A stretch of DNA of 64,000 bases, taken from the NCBI RefSeq assembly GCF_902506655.1, contig NZ_LR734812.1:62001-126000 (forward strand). The letters are read 5' to 3'. Position numbers and translations under genes: made by a program. Positions within the stretch are counted from its first letter, which is position 1; each line of letters begins with the position of its first letter. The stretch comes from Marinoscillum sp. 108. GTDB lineage: Bacteria > Bacteroidota > Bacteroidia > Cytophagales > Cyclobacteriaceae. The notes beneath the pieces are model-generated. The model saw nothing but the letters and a program-made list of their open reading frames with translations. It was not told the origin of the DNA and ran no database searches. Below, in pieces: positions 26,901 to 35,662 of the stretch.

Positions 26901-28094
26901 TTGAGTCGTTTGACCGATTGATGAGACCGTCACAATGGATTCCTCTGTGGTGGTGAAGGTATACCACATGGGCGGAGTGGTGGTGTTGGTGCCGACCTGA
27001 GCTACTTCAGCCTCATCACATAGTGGACCTATCAACGTGCTGCGTCGGGCCCCGAATTCAAGGACCGTACGCATACGGGCTTTCTGATCGATGGTGAAAA
27101 TATTCATGCAGGCATCGTCGGAGTAGTCCATGTAGTTCTCAATCATGTCTGGAAACGCATCTTCGGTGCAGCTGTCATTGGCACTACATCCAAAGTTTGG
27201 TCCGCCCGCATTCGGGGTGTCTTCACAAAAATCATCCACCTCACAACCACCGTCTCCCCAGATATGTCTTAAGCCCAACCAGTGGCCTACCTCGTGAGTG
27301 GTGGTTCTTCCCAGGTCATAAGGTTCGAGTACATTGCCGGTTTTTCCAAAAAATGGATAACCGATCACCACCCCATCTGTACTGGCTGGTCCCATATCGT
27401 CTGGGAGATCATCCAGTCCGGAGAGTGAAGGAAACTGGGCATACCCCAGTACGCCATCCAGGTCACCTCCGAAATTGACCACCCAGATATTGAAGTATCT
27501 TTCCGGGTCCCAAATAGTTTCCGGCTTGAGCGTCCCTTCCAGCGGAGTTTCTTCCCAGAAAACCCTGCCTCCGTTGATTCTATTGATGCCTGGTTCAGTC
27601 AGTGTCTGACCATCAGGATCGGTTAAAACAGGTACAAATTCCACAAAGACATCAGCACCACTTTCGTGGGTATTGGCTCCTGCTCCCAGTCGTCTGAAGT
27701 CTTCATTGAGCACTTCAAACTGAGAATTGACCTGAGCTGCGGAGATATTGGAGCTGGTGCCCACGGATTCGCCATTGTGCACCACATGCACAATGGTAGG
27801 GATTCGGTATACCTCATCAGTGCTTCTGGCACTACTGGCCTGGCTCAGGCGCTTTTGCAGAGCTTCTTCGAAAGAGGTAGTAGTTTGTCGTTGAGGGTAT
27901 TTGGCTTGGAGCTTCTGCTCCATTTCTGTAGTGAAGCAGGTACGGTGCTCCGGCACAGTGATTGGGGACTTTGGAGTTAGTGTTTGGAAAAAGGGTCCTT
28001 TTGGTTGGGTGGGTTTGCTCCTCTGAGGAGTCAAACTTTGTGCTGTTGCCATAAATCCCAGGCAAAGCATGACGAGGGTCAGACGGTAGTTCAT
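23994..28094 (-). CDS. Secreted M43 metalloprotease with eight repeats and type IX sorting domain
   Basis: 1366-aa exported protein. After the signal peptide (MLCLGFMATAQS) and a propeptide comes an M43/pappalysin-like catalytic domain with the zinc motif HEVGHWLGLRH (about 268-279) and Cys-rich flanks. From about 360 follow eight copies of a domain of roughly 100 residues. Each opens with a GxxC...A..GTN pattern and has a W[YF][ST][YF]T[MI] strand, for example GEACSVAVDAIEGTNTTP. A cadherin-like domain (ATDQDGDDLKYTITAGNDDA) precedes the C-terminal sorting domain (FRIFPNPTSDLLTIEGA ... KVLLQR). It should be exported through Sec and type IX secretion and act at the cell surface or outside. 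Confidence 0.9.
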   Translation of the reverse strand: MNYRLTLVMLCLGFMATAQSLTPQRSKPTQPKGPFFQTLTPKSPITVPEHRTCFTTEMEQKLQAKYPQRQTTTSFEEALQKRLSQASSARSTDEVYRIPTIVHVVHNGESVGTSSNISAAQVNSQFEVLNEDFRRLGAGANTHESGADVFVEFVPVLTDPDGQTLTEPGINRINGGRVFWEETPLEGTLKPETIWDPERYFNIWVVNFGGDLDGVLGYAQFPSLSGLDDLPDDMGPASTDGVVIGYPFFGKTGNVLEPYDLGRTTTHEVGHWLGLRHIWGDGGCEVDDFCEDTPNAGGPNFGCSANDSCTEDAFPDMIENYMDYSDDACMNIFTIDQKARMRTVLEFGARRSTLIGPLCDEAEVAQVGTNTTTPPMWYTFTTTEESIVTVSSIGQTTQNTYLTLYPGCDMPAINTSDDVLGTTQSELSTLVAAGETVKILWSARNSEEEFNWTLSTTAPTEGAACGLALLAIEGNNQVASTDLNTLWYSFTLANTESKIIIDGGDKSYKTYAGNCQQLQLITEGSGSQTLLDVAQGDEIFIAFEPGGGDFSWSLAVEDLEAGEACSVAVDAIEGTNTTPSTPYWFTYTMTEFANLTISSTGQTEVATYAKLFDGCSGNLISDNQPSGDQTEITVALSEGTEVKILWDNSSASFDWTLETNPFEPGENCFAAITAQEGINTAPQAPVWFTFTMPMEGNLHITSADLTDEDTDLYVFEECEGSLLFSNDDIDYDNDIYQSEGIIYGLEEGATVKIFWADSWGTESFDWKLTVLESQPGDACGNAKEAVLGSNTVPEIVGDLFWTYYTIPESDKKLVISSTSSETVYVASDCEELLLFASGYEGAIAPGLVAGQEILIVWSIEGGGDFSWTLAMEALDQGDDCSDPLTAEEGTNAAGYAPAWYTFTMPMAGNLLISSEGMTTEDTDLLVLSACDGDVLGASDDIDFNNGILQSEVYLQGLSQGESVYIYWTPQWSSAAFSWQLTVSEPLPGEECEAPATAQVGTNTVPELRVPFYWMTFTMPEANQKLVITSTSEEYVYTVVDCDLQIISSGYENLTIYDLAKDEEVLIAWELYFGGGFDFQLSVEDIEPGDLCGDPIEAQVGSNSMDHAATWYSYTMPKAGDLRISSVGQTDADTYLFIFDACEGDIIAQVDDTEDNLQSEVLLQELAAGETVLIYWADLYSTEGFSWKLELEGITNAAPVIANQSFEVLGPVANGHQIGTVVATDQDGDDLKYTITAGNDDAAFALHESNGTLTLADVDLWDQNDTQLTIEVTDQIEKASAKITVRFLVLGWSAQDFRIFPNPTSDLLTIEGASYTIGYLTDLSGKVVKTFKGNTSTVSLQDLRDGIYLLKLEKDGDYQVTKVLLQR

Positions 28095-28096
28095 TG

Positions 28097-28486
28097 TTAT
28101 GGTGTTTTGAATTGTAGGTAGTTTTTATTCAGCGAAAGGACGGAGAGCGTGTCTTCAGCCTCACCAAATGAGACTACAAGTAGGTCTGCCGTGATCCATC
28201 GCCAGGAGCCATGGGTGGCCTTTGGTCGGTCATCCGGCCCGGGGGTATATCTGACGACTTTTTGGCCATCAGACTCAAAAATGATTCGTTCCTGAAAGCG
28301 ACTGGGTGGAAGACTGGTTTTGTCTGCCGTAAACTGGATTACGCCACCGGAGGCATCTGCAGGTAGTTTATACCAGGTGCCGGGAAGTGCTTCCGTAATG
28401 ATTTCATTGCTCGAAGAAGCATCTTGTGGGCCCTTGCAGGCCCAAGAAAATGAGAGGAGTAAGAACGCAAACAAAGGCCGAATCAT
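28097..28486 (-). CDS. Small lipoprotein (lipocalin-like size), unknown function
   Basis: 129-aa protein from the ATG at 28486, with a signal peptide and lipobox FSWAC. The mature part (LPGTWYKL near its start, then alternating strands such as ERIIFESDGQKVVRY and LLVVSFGEAEDTLSV) fits a small beta-barrel of the lipocalin-like type common in Bacteroidota; that assignment is tentative. It lies 2 bp before the protease gene on the same strand, so the two are probably one operon and the lipoprotein may assist the protease. Confidence 0.65.
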   Translation of the reverse strand: MIRPLFAFLLLSFSWACKGPQDASSSNEIITEALPGTWYKLPADASGGVIQFTADKTSLPPSRFQERIIFESDGQKVVRYTPGPDDRPKATHGSWRWITADLLVVSFGEAEDTLSVLSLNKNYLQFKTP

Positions 28487-28559
28487 TGACGAATATAGCA
28501 AAATTGCAAGTTGCAGTCAAGAGGGCGTTCCGTTAAGCTGAAATTTTATGCGAGAAAAC

Positions 28560-29147
28560 CTAAACTCCTTCTGCCTCCACTTCCTGCACTTCGGGTATCA
28601 TTCTTTTCAGTAGATTTTCTATCCCTGCTTTAAGAGTGATAGTGGATGAGGGGCATCCACTGCAAGCACCCTGAAGGAGTACTTTTACTTTACCATCTTC
28701 AAAGGAACCAAAGGTGATGGCACCACCATCCATTTCCACTGCAGGTCGGATGTATTCGTCCAGGACTCCTTTGATCTTGGCTTCAATGTCAGTATCACCA
28801 TCCAACACTTTGTGGTCTTCTTCTACTTCCTTTTCGGTAAGAATTTGCTTTCCGGCCTCCAGAAAAGATTTGATGTGGTTTTGCACCTCACCTTTTACTT
28901 CATGCCAGTCTACACCTTCGTCTTTGGTCACGGTGATAAAGTTGCTCATGTAAAACACGCGCTTCACATAGGGAAAATCAAAGAGTTCGGCGGCCAATGG
29001 AGCCTCTGTGGTACTGGCCCTGTCCGGAAAGTCCCGGCTTACACCCTCTGGGAGCAACAGGAAATTCACCACAAACTTCAAGGAGTTTGGGTTCGGGTTA
29101 GACTCAGTATATATGTTGATAGGATTTACAGTGGTTTCCATAGTCAT
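28560..29147 (-). CDS. NifU/Nfu-type iron-sulfur cluster carrier
   Basis: 195-aa protein with an N-terminal Nfu_N domain (YTESNPNPNSLKFVVNFLLL, FDFPYVKRVFYMSNFITVTK) and a C-terminal NifU-like domain (about 115-190) with the cluster-binding CxxC in GACSGCPSS. It receives a 4Fe-4S cluster and delivers it to apo-proteins such as the iron-sulfur dehydrogenases and RlmN. The domain order is the usual one for Bacteroidota Nfu. It appears to be a single gene. Confidence 0.9.
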   Translation of the reverse strand: MTMETTVNPINIYTESNPNPNSLKFVVNFLLLPEGVSRDFPDRASTTEAPLAAELFDFPYVKRVFYMSNFITVTKDEGVDWHEVKGEVQNHIKSFLEAGKQILTEKEVEEDHKVLDGDTDIEAKIKGVLDEYIRPAVEMDGGAITFGSFEDGKVKVLLQGACSGCPSSTITLKAGIENLLKRMIPEVQEVEAEGV

Positions 29148-29210
29148 TGATTTGATTCTATACTAAATGCAAAAGTGAGATAAAAGTTCAGAAGAAAGTC
29201 ACTTTATCCA

Positions 29211-30620
29211 TTAATCTTCTGCCCTTAACTCTCCTTCACTACTGGCGATGAGTGTGGCCACAGTGGCGTCTCCTGTAATATTGGCCACCGTACGCGTCAT
29301 ATCAAGTATTCTGTCTACCGGAAAGATGATGGCGATCCAGGCGGGGTTTAAGCCCACTGTCTGAATAATAATGATGAGCATCACCAAACTCGCGCCTGGC
29401 ACAGCGGCGGTACCTATGGAGCCCATAGTGGCTGTAAGCACGATAACGAGCTGCTGAGAAAGCGAGAGGTCCACAAAGTGCAGCTGAGCAAGGAATACAG
29501 TGGCGATTGCCAGATAAAGACTGGTGCCATCCATATTCACCGTGGCGCCAATAGGCAGGACAAAACTCGATACATTTTTAGAAACGCCCATTCCATCTTC
29601 CACACACTCCATAGTCACAGGCAGGGTAGCTGCGCTAGAGCTTGTAGAAAATGCCAGGAATTGAGCCGGGCTCAGGATTTTGAAAAACTTTTTGTAGGAG
29701 ATTTTCTTGATGAATGTGGACGTGACCAGGGGATAGAAGGCAAACAGCATCACACCCAGACCTATAAGTACCGTGATGGTGTAGGAGCCCAGTCCTCTGA
29801 ATATCTGAAAGACCTCCGCAGGGCTGTCAGCCATTTTGGCCACCACACCTGCTAATAGCGCGAAAACGAAGAAAGGTGCCGCTGCCATGATGGTGTCCAC
29901 CATTCTCAGAAACACCTCGTTGATCGAGGAAATGAAGTTTTTTACAGGAGCCCCTTTGTCATTGGGGACCACTGCGAGTGTGATCCCGAAGAAAATGGCA
30001 AAGAAGATGACCTGAAGCATCAGCTTATTGTCTGAGATGGACAGGATGATGTTTTCAGGTACCATGTCCACAATGAACTGCAATGGAGGTACCTCCTTTT
30101 GCTTTTTGGCGAGGGCTACCTTGTCCTCAACCGTTTGCTGCTGAGCGGCCAGTTCTTGTCCATTACTCATCTCCATCACCAGATCTGCATAGGCAGGATC
30201 ATTGAGAAAGTTCTTGCCATCTTTTACTTCCACACCAGGGGTATTTTGCACCCAAAGCTCATAGGAGATTCTGTTTTTCATCCGCTGGGCATCATCAATG
30301 TGCGAGCCCGGTGCAATGAAATTGACGATAAGGAGGCCGACCGTAATGGCAGTCACCGTGGAGACCAGGTATAGGCCCAGGGTTTTAGCGCCCATTCGGC
30401 CCAGTTTGGAGGTGTCATTCAGACCTGATACCCCATCTATAATGGAGAAAAGGACCAGGGGTACCGCGATGAATTTCAGCAGACGAATAAAGATCTGACC
30501 AAAAGGATCAATCCAATCAATGGTAAACTGATTCCATCCAAGGGCGCTGGATATAAAGGCCCAGATAATGCCAAGAACAAGCCCAATAATGATCTTTACG
30601 TGGAGTGGAAGTTTTTTCAT
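29211..30620 (-). CDS. Dicarboxylate/amino acid:cation symporter (DAACS family)
   Basis: 469-aa transporter of the GltP/DctA fold. Signatures are the first-half KFIAVPLVLFSIIDG, the Ser-rich re-entrant loop FSTSSSAATLPVTMECV, and VLPIGATVNMDGTSLYLAIA, which hold the substrate and sodium sites. About eight membrane helices are visible plus the two hairpins. An extended soluble stretch near residues 110-180 (DDAQRMKNRISYELW ... QQQTVEDKVALAKKQ) is longer than in E. coli relatives. It should import glutamate, aspartate or C4-dicarboxylates with Na+ or H+. Confidence 0.9.
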   Translation of the reverse strand: MKKLPLHVKIIIGLVLGIIWAFISSALGWNQFTIDWIDPFGQIFIRLLKFIAVPLVLFSIIDGVSGLNDTSKLGRMGAKTLGLYLVSTVTAITVGLLIVNFIAPGSHIDDAQRMKNRISYELWVQNTPGVEVKDGKNFLNDPAYADLVMEMSNGQELAAQQQTVEDKVALAKKQKEVPPLQFIVDMVPENIILSISDNKLMLQVIFFAIFFGITLAVVPNDKGAPVKNFISSINEVFLRMVDTIMAAAPFFVFALLAGVVAKMADSPAEVFQIFRGLGSYTITVLIGLGVMLFAFYPLVTSTFIKKISYKKFFKILSPAQFLAFSTSSSAATLPVTMECVEDGMGVSKNVSSFVLPIGATVNMDGTSLYLAIATVFLAQLHFVDLSLSQQLVIVLTATMGSIGTAAVPGASLVMLIIIIQTVGLNPAWIAIIFPVDRILDMTRTVANITGDATVATLIASSEGELRAED

Positions 30621-30672
30621 GTTGAAGTTTTTAGATACCGCTGATCTATGTTTTCCGAAATTGCGAGAATAT

Positions 30673-31755
30673 TTATCCTCGTAATTTATTGGTTCTGGCG
30701 ATCAAATAGAAATCGGCGATGACCAGTGCGGCCATGGCTTCTACGATAGGGACAGCACGTGGCACCACACATGGATCATGACGACCTTTACCGGAAACGG
30801 TTACTTCGTTGCCCTGGGTATCTATGCTGGCCTGATCCTGCATGATGGTGGCTACAGGTTTAAAGGCCACATTGAAGTAGATGTCTTGTCCATTGGATAT
30901 GCCACCCTGTATGCCGCCAGAAAGGTTGGTTTTTGTTTTCACAGTTCCGTCCTCTACGTAGAAAGCGTCGTTGTGTGCCGAGCCTTTCATTTTGATTCCT
31001 TCGAAACCGCTTCCATACTCAAACCCCTTCACCGCATTGATGCTGAGCATGGCTTTGCCTAATTCGGCATGGAGTTTATCGAAGACTGGCTCACCCAGCC
31101 CTACGGGTACGCCTTTGATTACGCCAGTGACCACCCCACCCACAGTGTCTTGTGATTTTCTGACGTCATCGATGTAGTCAAACATTTGCTGAGCCATCTC
31201 AGGATCCGGGCAGCGTACAGCATTGTCTTCCGTTTTGGAAAGGTCAAGTTGCTCATAGCTTTTCTCCAGCTTTAAAGTGCCAACCTGAGATACATAGGCA
31301 TGAAAGGAGATGCCAAATTCTTTGAGCATAAGCTTGGCGACCGCTCCGGCAGCTACGCGCGCGGCAGTCTCACGGGCAGAGCTTCGCCCACCTCCGCGAT
31401 AGTCCCGCACTCCATATTTTTCATGGTAGGTGTAGTCCGCGTGTGATGGCCTGAACTTCTCGGCGATGTGACTATAATCTTTACTTTTCTGATCCTTATT
31501 GCGGATCAGAAGTCCTATCGGGGTGCCTGTGGAGAGCCCTTCGAACACACCGGATAATATTTCTACTTCGTCTTCTTCTTTTCTTTGGGTGGTGATTTTA
31601 GATTGGCCGGGCTTTCTGCGGCTGAGCTCAGACTGGATAAAGGCCATGTCAATTGGTATTCCTGCCGGGCAGCCGTTGATGGTGACGCCAATGGCCACAC
31701 CGTGTGATTCACCAAAGGTGGTGATGCTAAAAATCTTCCCAAAAATATTTCCCAT
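30673..31755 (-). CDS. aroC: Chorismate synthase
   Basis: 360-aa enzyme catalysing the last shikimate step, EPSP to chorismate, with reduced FMN. All three family signatures are present: [19 protein letters not shown] at the start, [20 protein letters not shown] in the middle, and the late segment [20 protein letters not shown]. Length is typical. It is 14 bp downstream of batD on the same strand and may be co-transcribed with it. Confidence 0.96.
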   Translation of the reverse strand: MGNIFGKIFSITTFGESHGVAIGVTINGCPAGIPIDMAFIQSELSRRKPGQSKITTQRKEEDEVEILSGVFEGLSTGTPIGLLIRNKDQKSKDYSHIAEKFRPSHADYTYHEKYGVRDYRGGGRSSARETAARVAAGAVAKLMLKEFGISFHAYVSQVGTLKLEKSYEQLDLSKTEDNAVRCPDPEMAQQMFDYIDDVRKSQDTVGGVVTGVIKGVPVGLGEPVFDKLHAELGKAMLSINAVKGFEYGSGFEGIKMKGSAHNDAFYVEDGTVKTKTNLSGGIQGGISNGQDIYFNVAFKPVATIMQDQASIDTQGNEVTVSGKGRHDPCVVPRAVPIVEAMAALVIADFYLIARTNKLRG

Positions 31756-31769
31756 GAATGATCGAGTGA

Positions 31770-33218
31770 TTATTTACGGATGAAAACCAAGACCGTAAGC
31801 GCTAACATAGCCAAAATAAATACGTTGGCAAAGATTCGCATCCATGAGCTATCGTCCAAGCTGGAGAGGGTATTTTCTTTAAATTCTATCCCATCATAGA
31901 ATGAGCCCATATCATTGGAGAGGATATATTCGTTTTTCCGGCTTTCGCCGGTTACCGCCAGTACCTGTTGCGACCTCAGGGTGTCATATACGCCTTTTTC
32001 TGGATTGAAAAAGATCCATTTGAAATAGTCACCAAGCTGATAGGTACCCGGCTCATTGGGGATTCCATAATAGTTGAAGCTTTTGGTGCCTTTTACCTCA
32101 CCACCTGAGCGGGTCACGTTTTGCTTCACGTTGGGTGCGTAGAAATCAAATATGTCCGTCTCGGGCAATCGGGGTTCTTCTATGGCACTGATGTTGCCTT
32201 CGCCCAGGATATTGAAAGTATAGTTGAAGCTTTCTCCGGTTTTGAGGTCCAAACTGTTGATTTTTTCTGCAAGGCGATAGTCCCCCACAGCTACCTGCTC
32301 TTTCAGCGGGTGAGGAGGCAGGCTTTTTACGGTTACAGTTTTTGGTTTGGAATAGAACGTCTCAAAATCTTCCTGCCTGTTTCTCCCGAAAAAAGAAGGG
32401 TTCTTGGCCACTTTGTATTTGATGAGTTTCAAACCCACAGTGGGGAAAGTGATGTTTTCCTGATTGAGTGGATAGAACGAGGCCTGATAGACCCGATACT
32501 GCGTGAAGGCGCGGTTGTTGATGGTTACGGGCTCACCGTTAATGTTGTCGATGTTGAAATTTTCCTCCCAACAATTGGCGGGTTTTATTTCTTTGACGAT
32601 TTCGGTGATCTGTTTGCCCAGGTCATAAAAGCGCATATCCGCTCTGTTGGACTCAGCCACATAAAAGGCGAGTGTGGTGGTGAAGCCTTCACCCACGTAT
32701 ACTTCCTTTTTGTCTGTGGTGAGGGCCAAAAAGGCATCGGCATCCACATCGATAAACTCTGTGGGTTCGCTGTTTCTGTTTTTGAATACATCAAAAGGAT
32801 CTACAAAAGGATCGTTGGACGGTCTTTGTTGTTGCTTGGCTGGAGGACCCACTTTTATGGTGAATCCGGGAACCTCTATTTTTTCGTCGTTGATGGTCAT
32901 GGAAAAGCCATTGACCTGAAAGGAGCCCTCACGGGTGGCCTGATAATTTTGGATGATGCTCTGCGAGGAAGTCATCCGGCCATTGATAAAACTTGTGGAG
33001 GTGGAAGAGGAGGTTCCTCTTTTGACAAAACCTTCAATCTCCGGGAAAGGGGTATAGCCTTTGAGCCGTTCGTTTTCTACTTTGATGGTGATTCGGAAAT
33101 ATTGGTTCATCCCGATTTCTGTATCCCCAATTTCCACTTGTTTTTCCTGAGCCAAAGCAGGTAATGAAAAAATAAGTACCATCAAACAACCTAGCCAGCC
33201 TTCTCTCGTTTTTAACAT
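31770..33218 (-). CDS. batD: BatD family protein
   Basis: 482-aa envelope protein with a signal peptide ([16 protein letters not shown]), several beta-sandwich domains beginning with the BatD pattern ([39 protein letters not shown]), and a C-terminal membrane helix ([20 protein letters not shown]). BatD normally belongs to bat (Bacteroides aerotolerance) loci with MoxR, BatA/B and TPR genes. Here it is next to aroC with no bat genes adjacent, although an unrelated AAA/vWA pair lies 4 kb away. An antisense 347-aa ORF over it is a shadow. Confidence 0.85.
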   Translation of the reverse strand: MLKTREGWLGCLMVLIFSLPALAQEKQVEIGDTEIGMNQYFRITIKVENERLKGYTPFPEIEGFVKRGTSSSTSTSFINGRMTSSQSIIQNYQATREGSFQVNGFSMTINDEKIEVPGFTIKVGPPAKQQQRPSNDPFVDPFDVFKNRNSEPTEFIDVDADAFLALTTDKKEVYVGEGFTTTLAFYVAESNRADMRFYDLGKQITEIVKEIKPANCWEENFNIDNINGEPVTINNRAFTQYRVYQASFYPLNQENITFPTVGLKLIKYKVAKNPSFFGRNRQEDFETFYSKPKTVTVKSLPPHPLKEQVAVGDYRLAEKINSLDLKTGESFNYTFNILGEGNISAIEEPRLPETDIFDFYAPNVKQNVTRSGGEVKGTKSFNYYGIPNEPGTYQLGDYFKWIFFNPEKGVYDTLRSQQVLAVTGESRKNEYILSNDMGSFYDGIEFKENTLSSLDDSSWMRIFANVFILAMLALTVLVFIRK

Positions 33219-33362
33219 ATGTGTTACTTGAAATCGTTTGCAGTGAATGCTTTTTGATCTTGCATCAAAGCTATTAATTGTTTAACTTTTAAGTAATGCG
33301 TTTTCAGAAGGAAAACGTCAATTTTGTAGTGTTAGTTAACCCTTTAACAAAATTTCACATTT

Positions 33363-33554
33363 ATGTTAGAGTATTTCAAAACCATCCTTGCAAAAGTAAG
33401 TTTTGACCGGTGGCTCTTTGAAAAAGAGCTGAAGAAAGCGATCAGGTCACTGGTCCCGGAAGAGATAATCACTTTAAGGGACTGGTGTTATGATCAGTTT
33501 GGTCAGATTTATGAATCTATTTTGAATAAGTGCTTCACGAAGGCACTCAATTAA
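33363..33554 (+). CDS. Small hypothetical protein (63 aa)
   Basis: Unrecognised. Mostly helical and charged (FDRWLFEKELKKAIRSLVPE, EIITLRDWCYDQFGQIYESI), with no signal peptide. Support comes from its position between a divergent upstream gene and a very strong terminator 6 bp after its stop, so it is probably transcribed on its own. Confidence 0.6.
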   Translation: MLEYFKTILAKVSFDRWLFEKELKKAIRSLVPEEIITLRDWCYDQFGQIYESILNKCFTKALN

Positions 33555-33560
33555 GCCCCA

Positions 33561-33596
33561 AAAAGCCCTCCCGATAGTCATCGGGAGGGCTTTTTT
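33561..33596 (+). terminator. Strong rho-independent terminator
   Basis: 15-bp stem aaaagccctcccgat / atcgggagggctttt around loop agtc, followed by further T to 33596. It ends the 63-aa gene; the A-rich left arm could also stop the convergent MOSC gene. Confidence 0.9.
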
Positions 33597-33599
33597 ATG

Positions 33600-34226
33600 T
33601 CAGAGCTTTTGTAAATTTCTCCGGGCACCAGTTGCCAGTTTTTCCAGCTCCAGGGCTTTGTGCACAAGCTCAGGGTTTTTGTGCTGGTGATAAAACAGTT
33701 GAAAAATATCGAGGATAGAAATATCACTACCTTCTTCGATCAGGGACATCTGATCCCCAGCTTTCACTTTTCCAGGTGTGATCACCCGTAGGTATACACC
33801 GGAGTGGCCGGCAGCAATAAATTCCTTGAGGACTTTTTGTGTTCCGAAACGAATCCCGAGTTTGAAACAGGGCTGCCGCGGCTCTGAAACCTCCACCACC
33901 GCTGTGCCAATGCTGTAGATTGATCCGATGTGAATTTTGGATTCATCCAGACCCATCACAGTAATATTCTCACCGAACATGCCCCAATCCCAGGATAACT
34001 GGGGGTATCTGGTTTTCCAGGAAGGGTACACATCGGCAGAGAATAAGTAGCATGCTTTGTCTATGCCGCCATGGTACTTGCGGTCCACCACATGGTCGTT
34101 TTCCACATCTTCATATCCCAGGGTGATGTGATCATTTACCGGATACTTGAAGATTCCGGTTTCCACTTCTTTCCGTTTCCATCGGACGGTTTGCCTTTCT
34201 CCCAGATTGATTGAGACCACCTGCAT
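33600..34226 (-). CDS. MOSC domain protein (YiiM-like)
   Basis: 208-aa protein with the YiiM/MOSC markers in order: GIFKYPVNDHITLGYEDVEND, DRKYHGGIDKACYLF, WGMFGENITV and the Cys-bearing EPRQPCFKLGIRFG (about 117-130), followed by a 3-alpha end domain. MOSC proteins bind molybdenum cofactor through that Cys; YiiM reduces N-hydroxylated bases and protects against base analogues. It lies 3 bp after phoH on the same strand. Confidence 0.88.
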   Translation of the reverse strand: MQVVSINLGERQTVRWKRKEVETGIFKYPVNDHITLGYEDVENDHVVDRKYHGGIDKACYLFSADVYPSWKTRYPQLSWDWGMFGENITVMGLDESKIHIGSIYSIGTAVVEVSEPRQPCFKLGIRFGTQKVLKEFIAAGHSGVYLRVITPGKVKAGDQMSLIEEGSDISILDIFQLFYHQHKNPELVHKALELEKLATGARRNLQKL

Positions 34227-34229
34227 GGC

Positions 34230-35567
34230 CTAAAGCAGTTCGTTTGCGAGGTTGGCCAGCTCTGAGCGTTCACCTTTTTCCAGCGTGATGTGGGCGTACA
34301 TCGGGTGCCCCTGTATGCGATCAATCAGATACGAAAGTCCGTTACTTTGGGAGTCCAGGTAGGGCGTATCAATCTGATAAATATCCCCGGTGAAGATGAT
34401 CTTAGTGTTTTCGCCGGCTCTGGTGATGATGGTCTTGATCTCATGCGGGGTAAGGTTCTGAGCCTCGTCCACAATGAAGAAAATATTGGACAAGCTCCTA
34501 CCTCTGATATATGCCAGGGGGGTGATCATAAGTTTCTCCTGATTGACCATCTCGGTGATGTTTCTAAATTCCTTATCACTTTCCTTAAACTGGTTCTGGA
34601 TAAACTTCAGGTTGTCCCAAAGCGGCTCCATGTAAGGGTTGAGTTTGGATTTGATGTCGCCGGGCAAGTATCCAATGTCTTTATTGCTCAGTGGCACGAT
34701 GGGGCGGGCAAGGTAGATCTGTTTAAAATTTCGCCGTTGCTCCAGCGCAGACGCCAGTGCCAGGAGGGTTTTTCCGGTTCCGGCCACTCCGTTGATGCTC
34801 ACCAGTTTGATGTCCGGATTCAGCATGGCATGTATCGCAAAGGTCTGTTCTGCATTGCGTGGCTTCACTCCGTAGATAGGCATTTTATCCACCTTATCGA
34901 TGGTCTTTTCTACAGCATTGTAGTGAGAGAGCACAGAGTTTTTCTCACTTTTCAGAATATAATAACTGTTGGCTATGCCTTTTTTCCTGCCCAGTACTTC
35001 TTTACGATCTATAGACCCCATCCTGAAAAGATGATCGATGCTGTCCGAGGACACATCTACTTCATATTTTCCTGTATGCAGGGTGCTTACATTTTTGATT
35101 TTCCCGGTTTCATAGTCTTCAGCCGGCAGGTCCAGCGATTTGGCCTTGAGCCTCAGGTTGATGTCTTTGCTGATCAGAATCACCTGTCGCTTCTTTTCGT
35201 TTTGCTTCAGGGTCAGGGCGGCATTGAGGATGCTGTGATCATTTTTGCGTTCGCCAAATACCTTATGGGCGTCCACCTCACTGTTCATCTCCATGAGTAC
35301 TTTAAACTGTCCCTTGGACTTCCCATTGAGTGGATTCCAGTTTTGAAGCATTTTGCCCTCGGCGAGCTTATCCAGTAGTCTGGTAAACTCCCGGGCCTCA
35401 AAATTCTTAGTGTCATTCCCCTTCTTGAAGGTATCCAGTTCTTCTAAAACCGTGATAGGAATGCCCACGTCATGCTCTGCAAAATTGAGAATAGAATCAT
35501 GAGCATAAAGGATCACAGAAGTATCCAGAACGAATATTTTCTTGTCTTTGATGGTGGTTTTAGCCAT
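34230..35567 (-). CDS. PhoH family protein (PIN domain plus ATPase)
   Basis: 445-aa PhoH2-type protein. An N-terminal PIN RNase domain (FVLDTSVILYAHDSILNF at 12-29, PITVLEELDTFKKG) is followed by a PhoH helicase-like ATPase with Walker A NGVAGTGKTLLALA (about 260) and Walker B IFFIVDEAQNLTPHEIKTII, then IIFTGD. Such proteins unwind and degrade RNA. It is translationally close (3 bp) to the MOSC gene. A 362-aa antisense ORF is a shadow. Confidence 0.92.
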   Translation of the reverse strand: MAKTTIKDKKIFVLDTSVILYAHDSILNFAEHDVGIPITVLEELDTFKKGNDTKNFEAREFTRLLDKLAEGKMLQNWNPLNGKSKGQFKVLMEMNSEVDAHKVFGERKNDHSILNAALTLKQNEKKRQVILISKDINLRLKAKSLDLPAEDYETGKIKNVSTLHTGKYEVDVSSDSIDHLFRMGSIDRKEVLGRKKGIANSYYILKSEKNSVLSHYNAVEKTIDKVDKMPIYGVKPRNAEQTFAIHAMLNPDIKLVSINGVAGTGKTLLALASALEQRRNFKQIYLARPIVPLSNKDIGYLPGDIKSKLNPYMEPLWDNLKFIQNQFKESDKEFRNITEMVNQEKLMITPLAYIRGRSLSNIFFIVDEAQNLTPHEIKTIITRAGENTKIIFTGDIYQIDTPYLDSQSNGLSYLIDRIQGHPMYAHITLEKGERSELANLANELL

Positions 35568-35662
35568 AGTAAGAAGTTGCTTGCAGTGAAAAAGGGGGCG
35601 TCTTGTAATATTAAAAATTTGGAGATAATAACTTTAAGAAACAGCTAAAAATCTGCAAAAAA

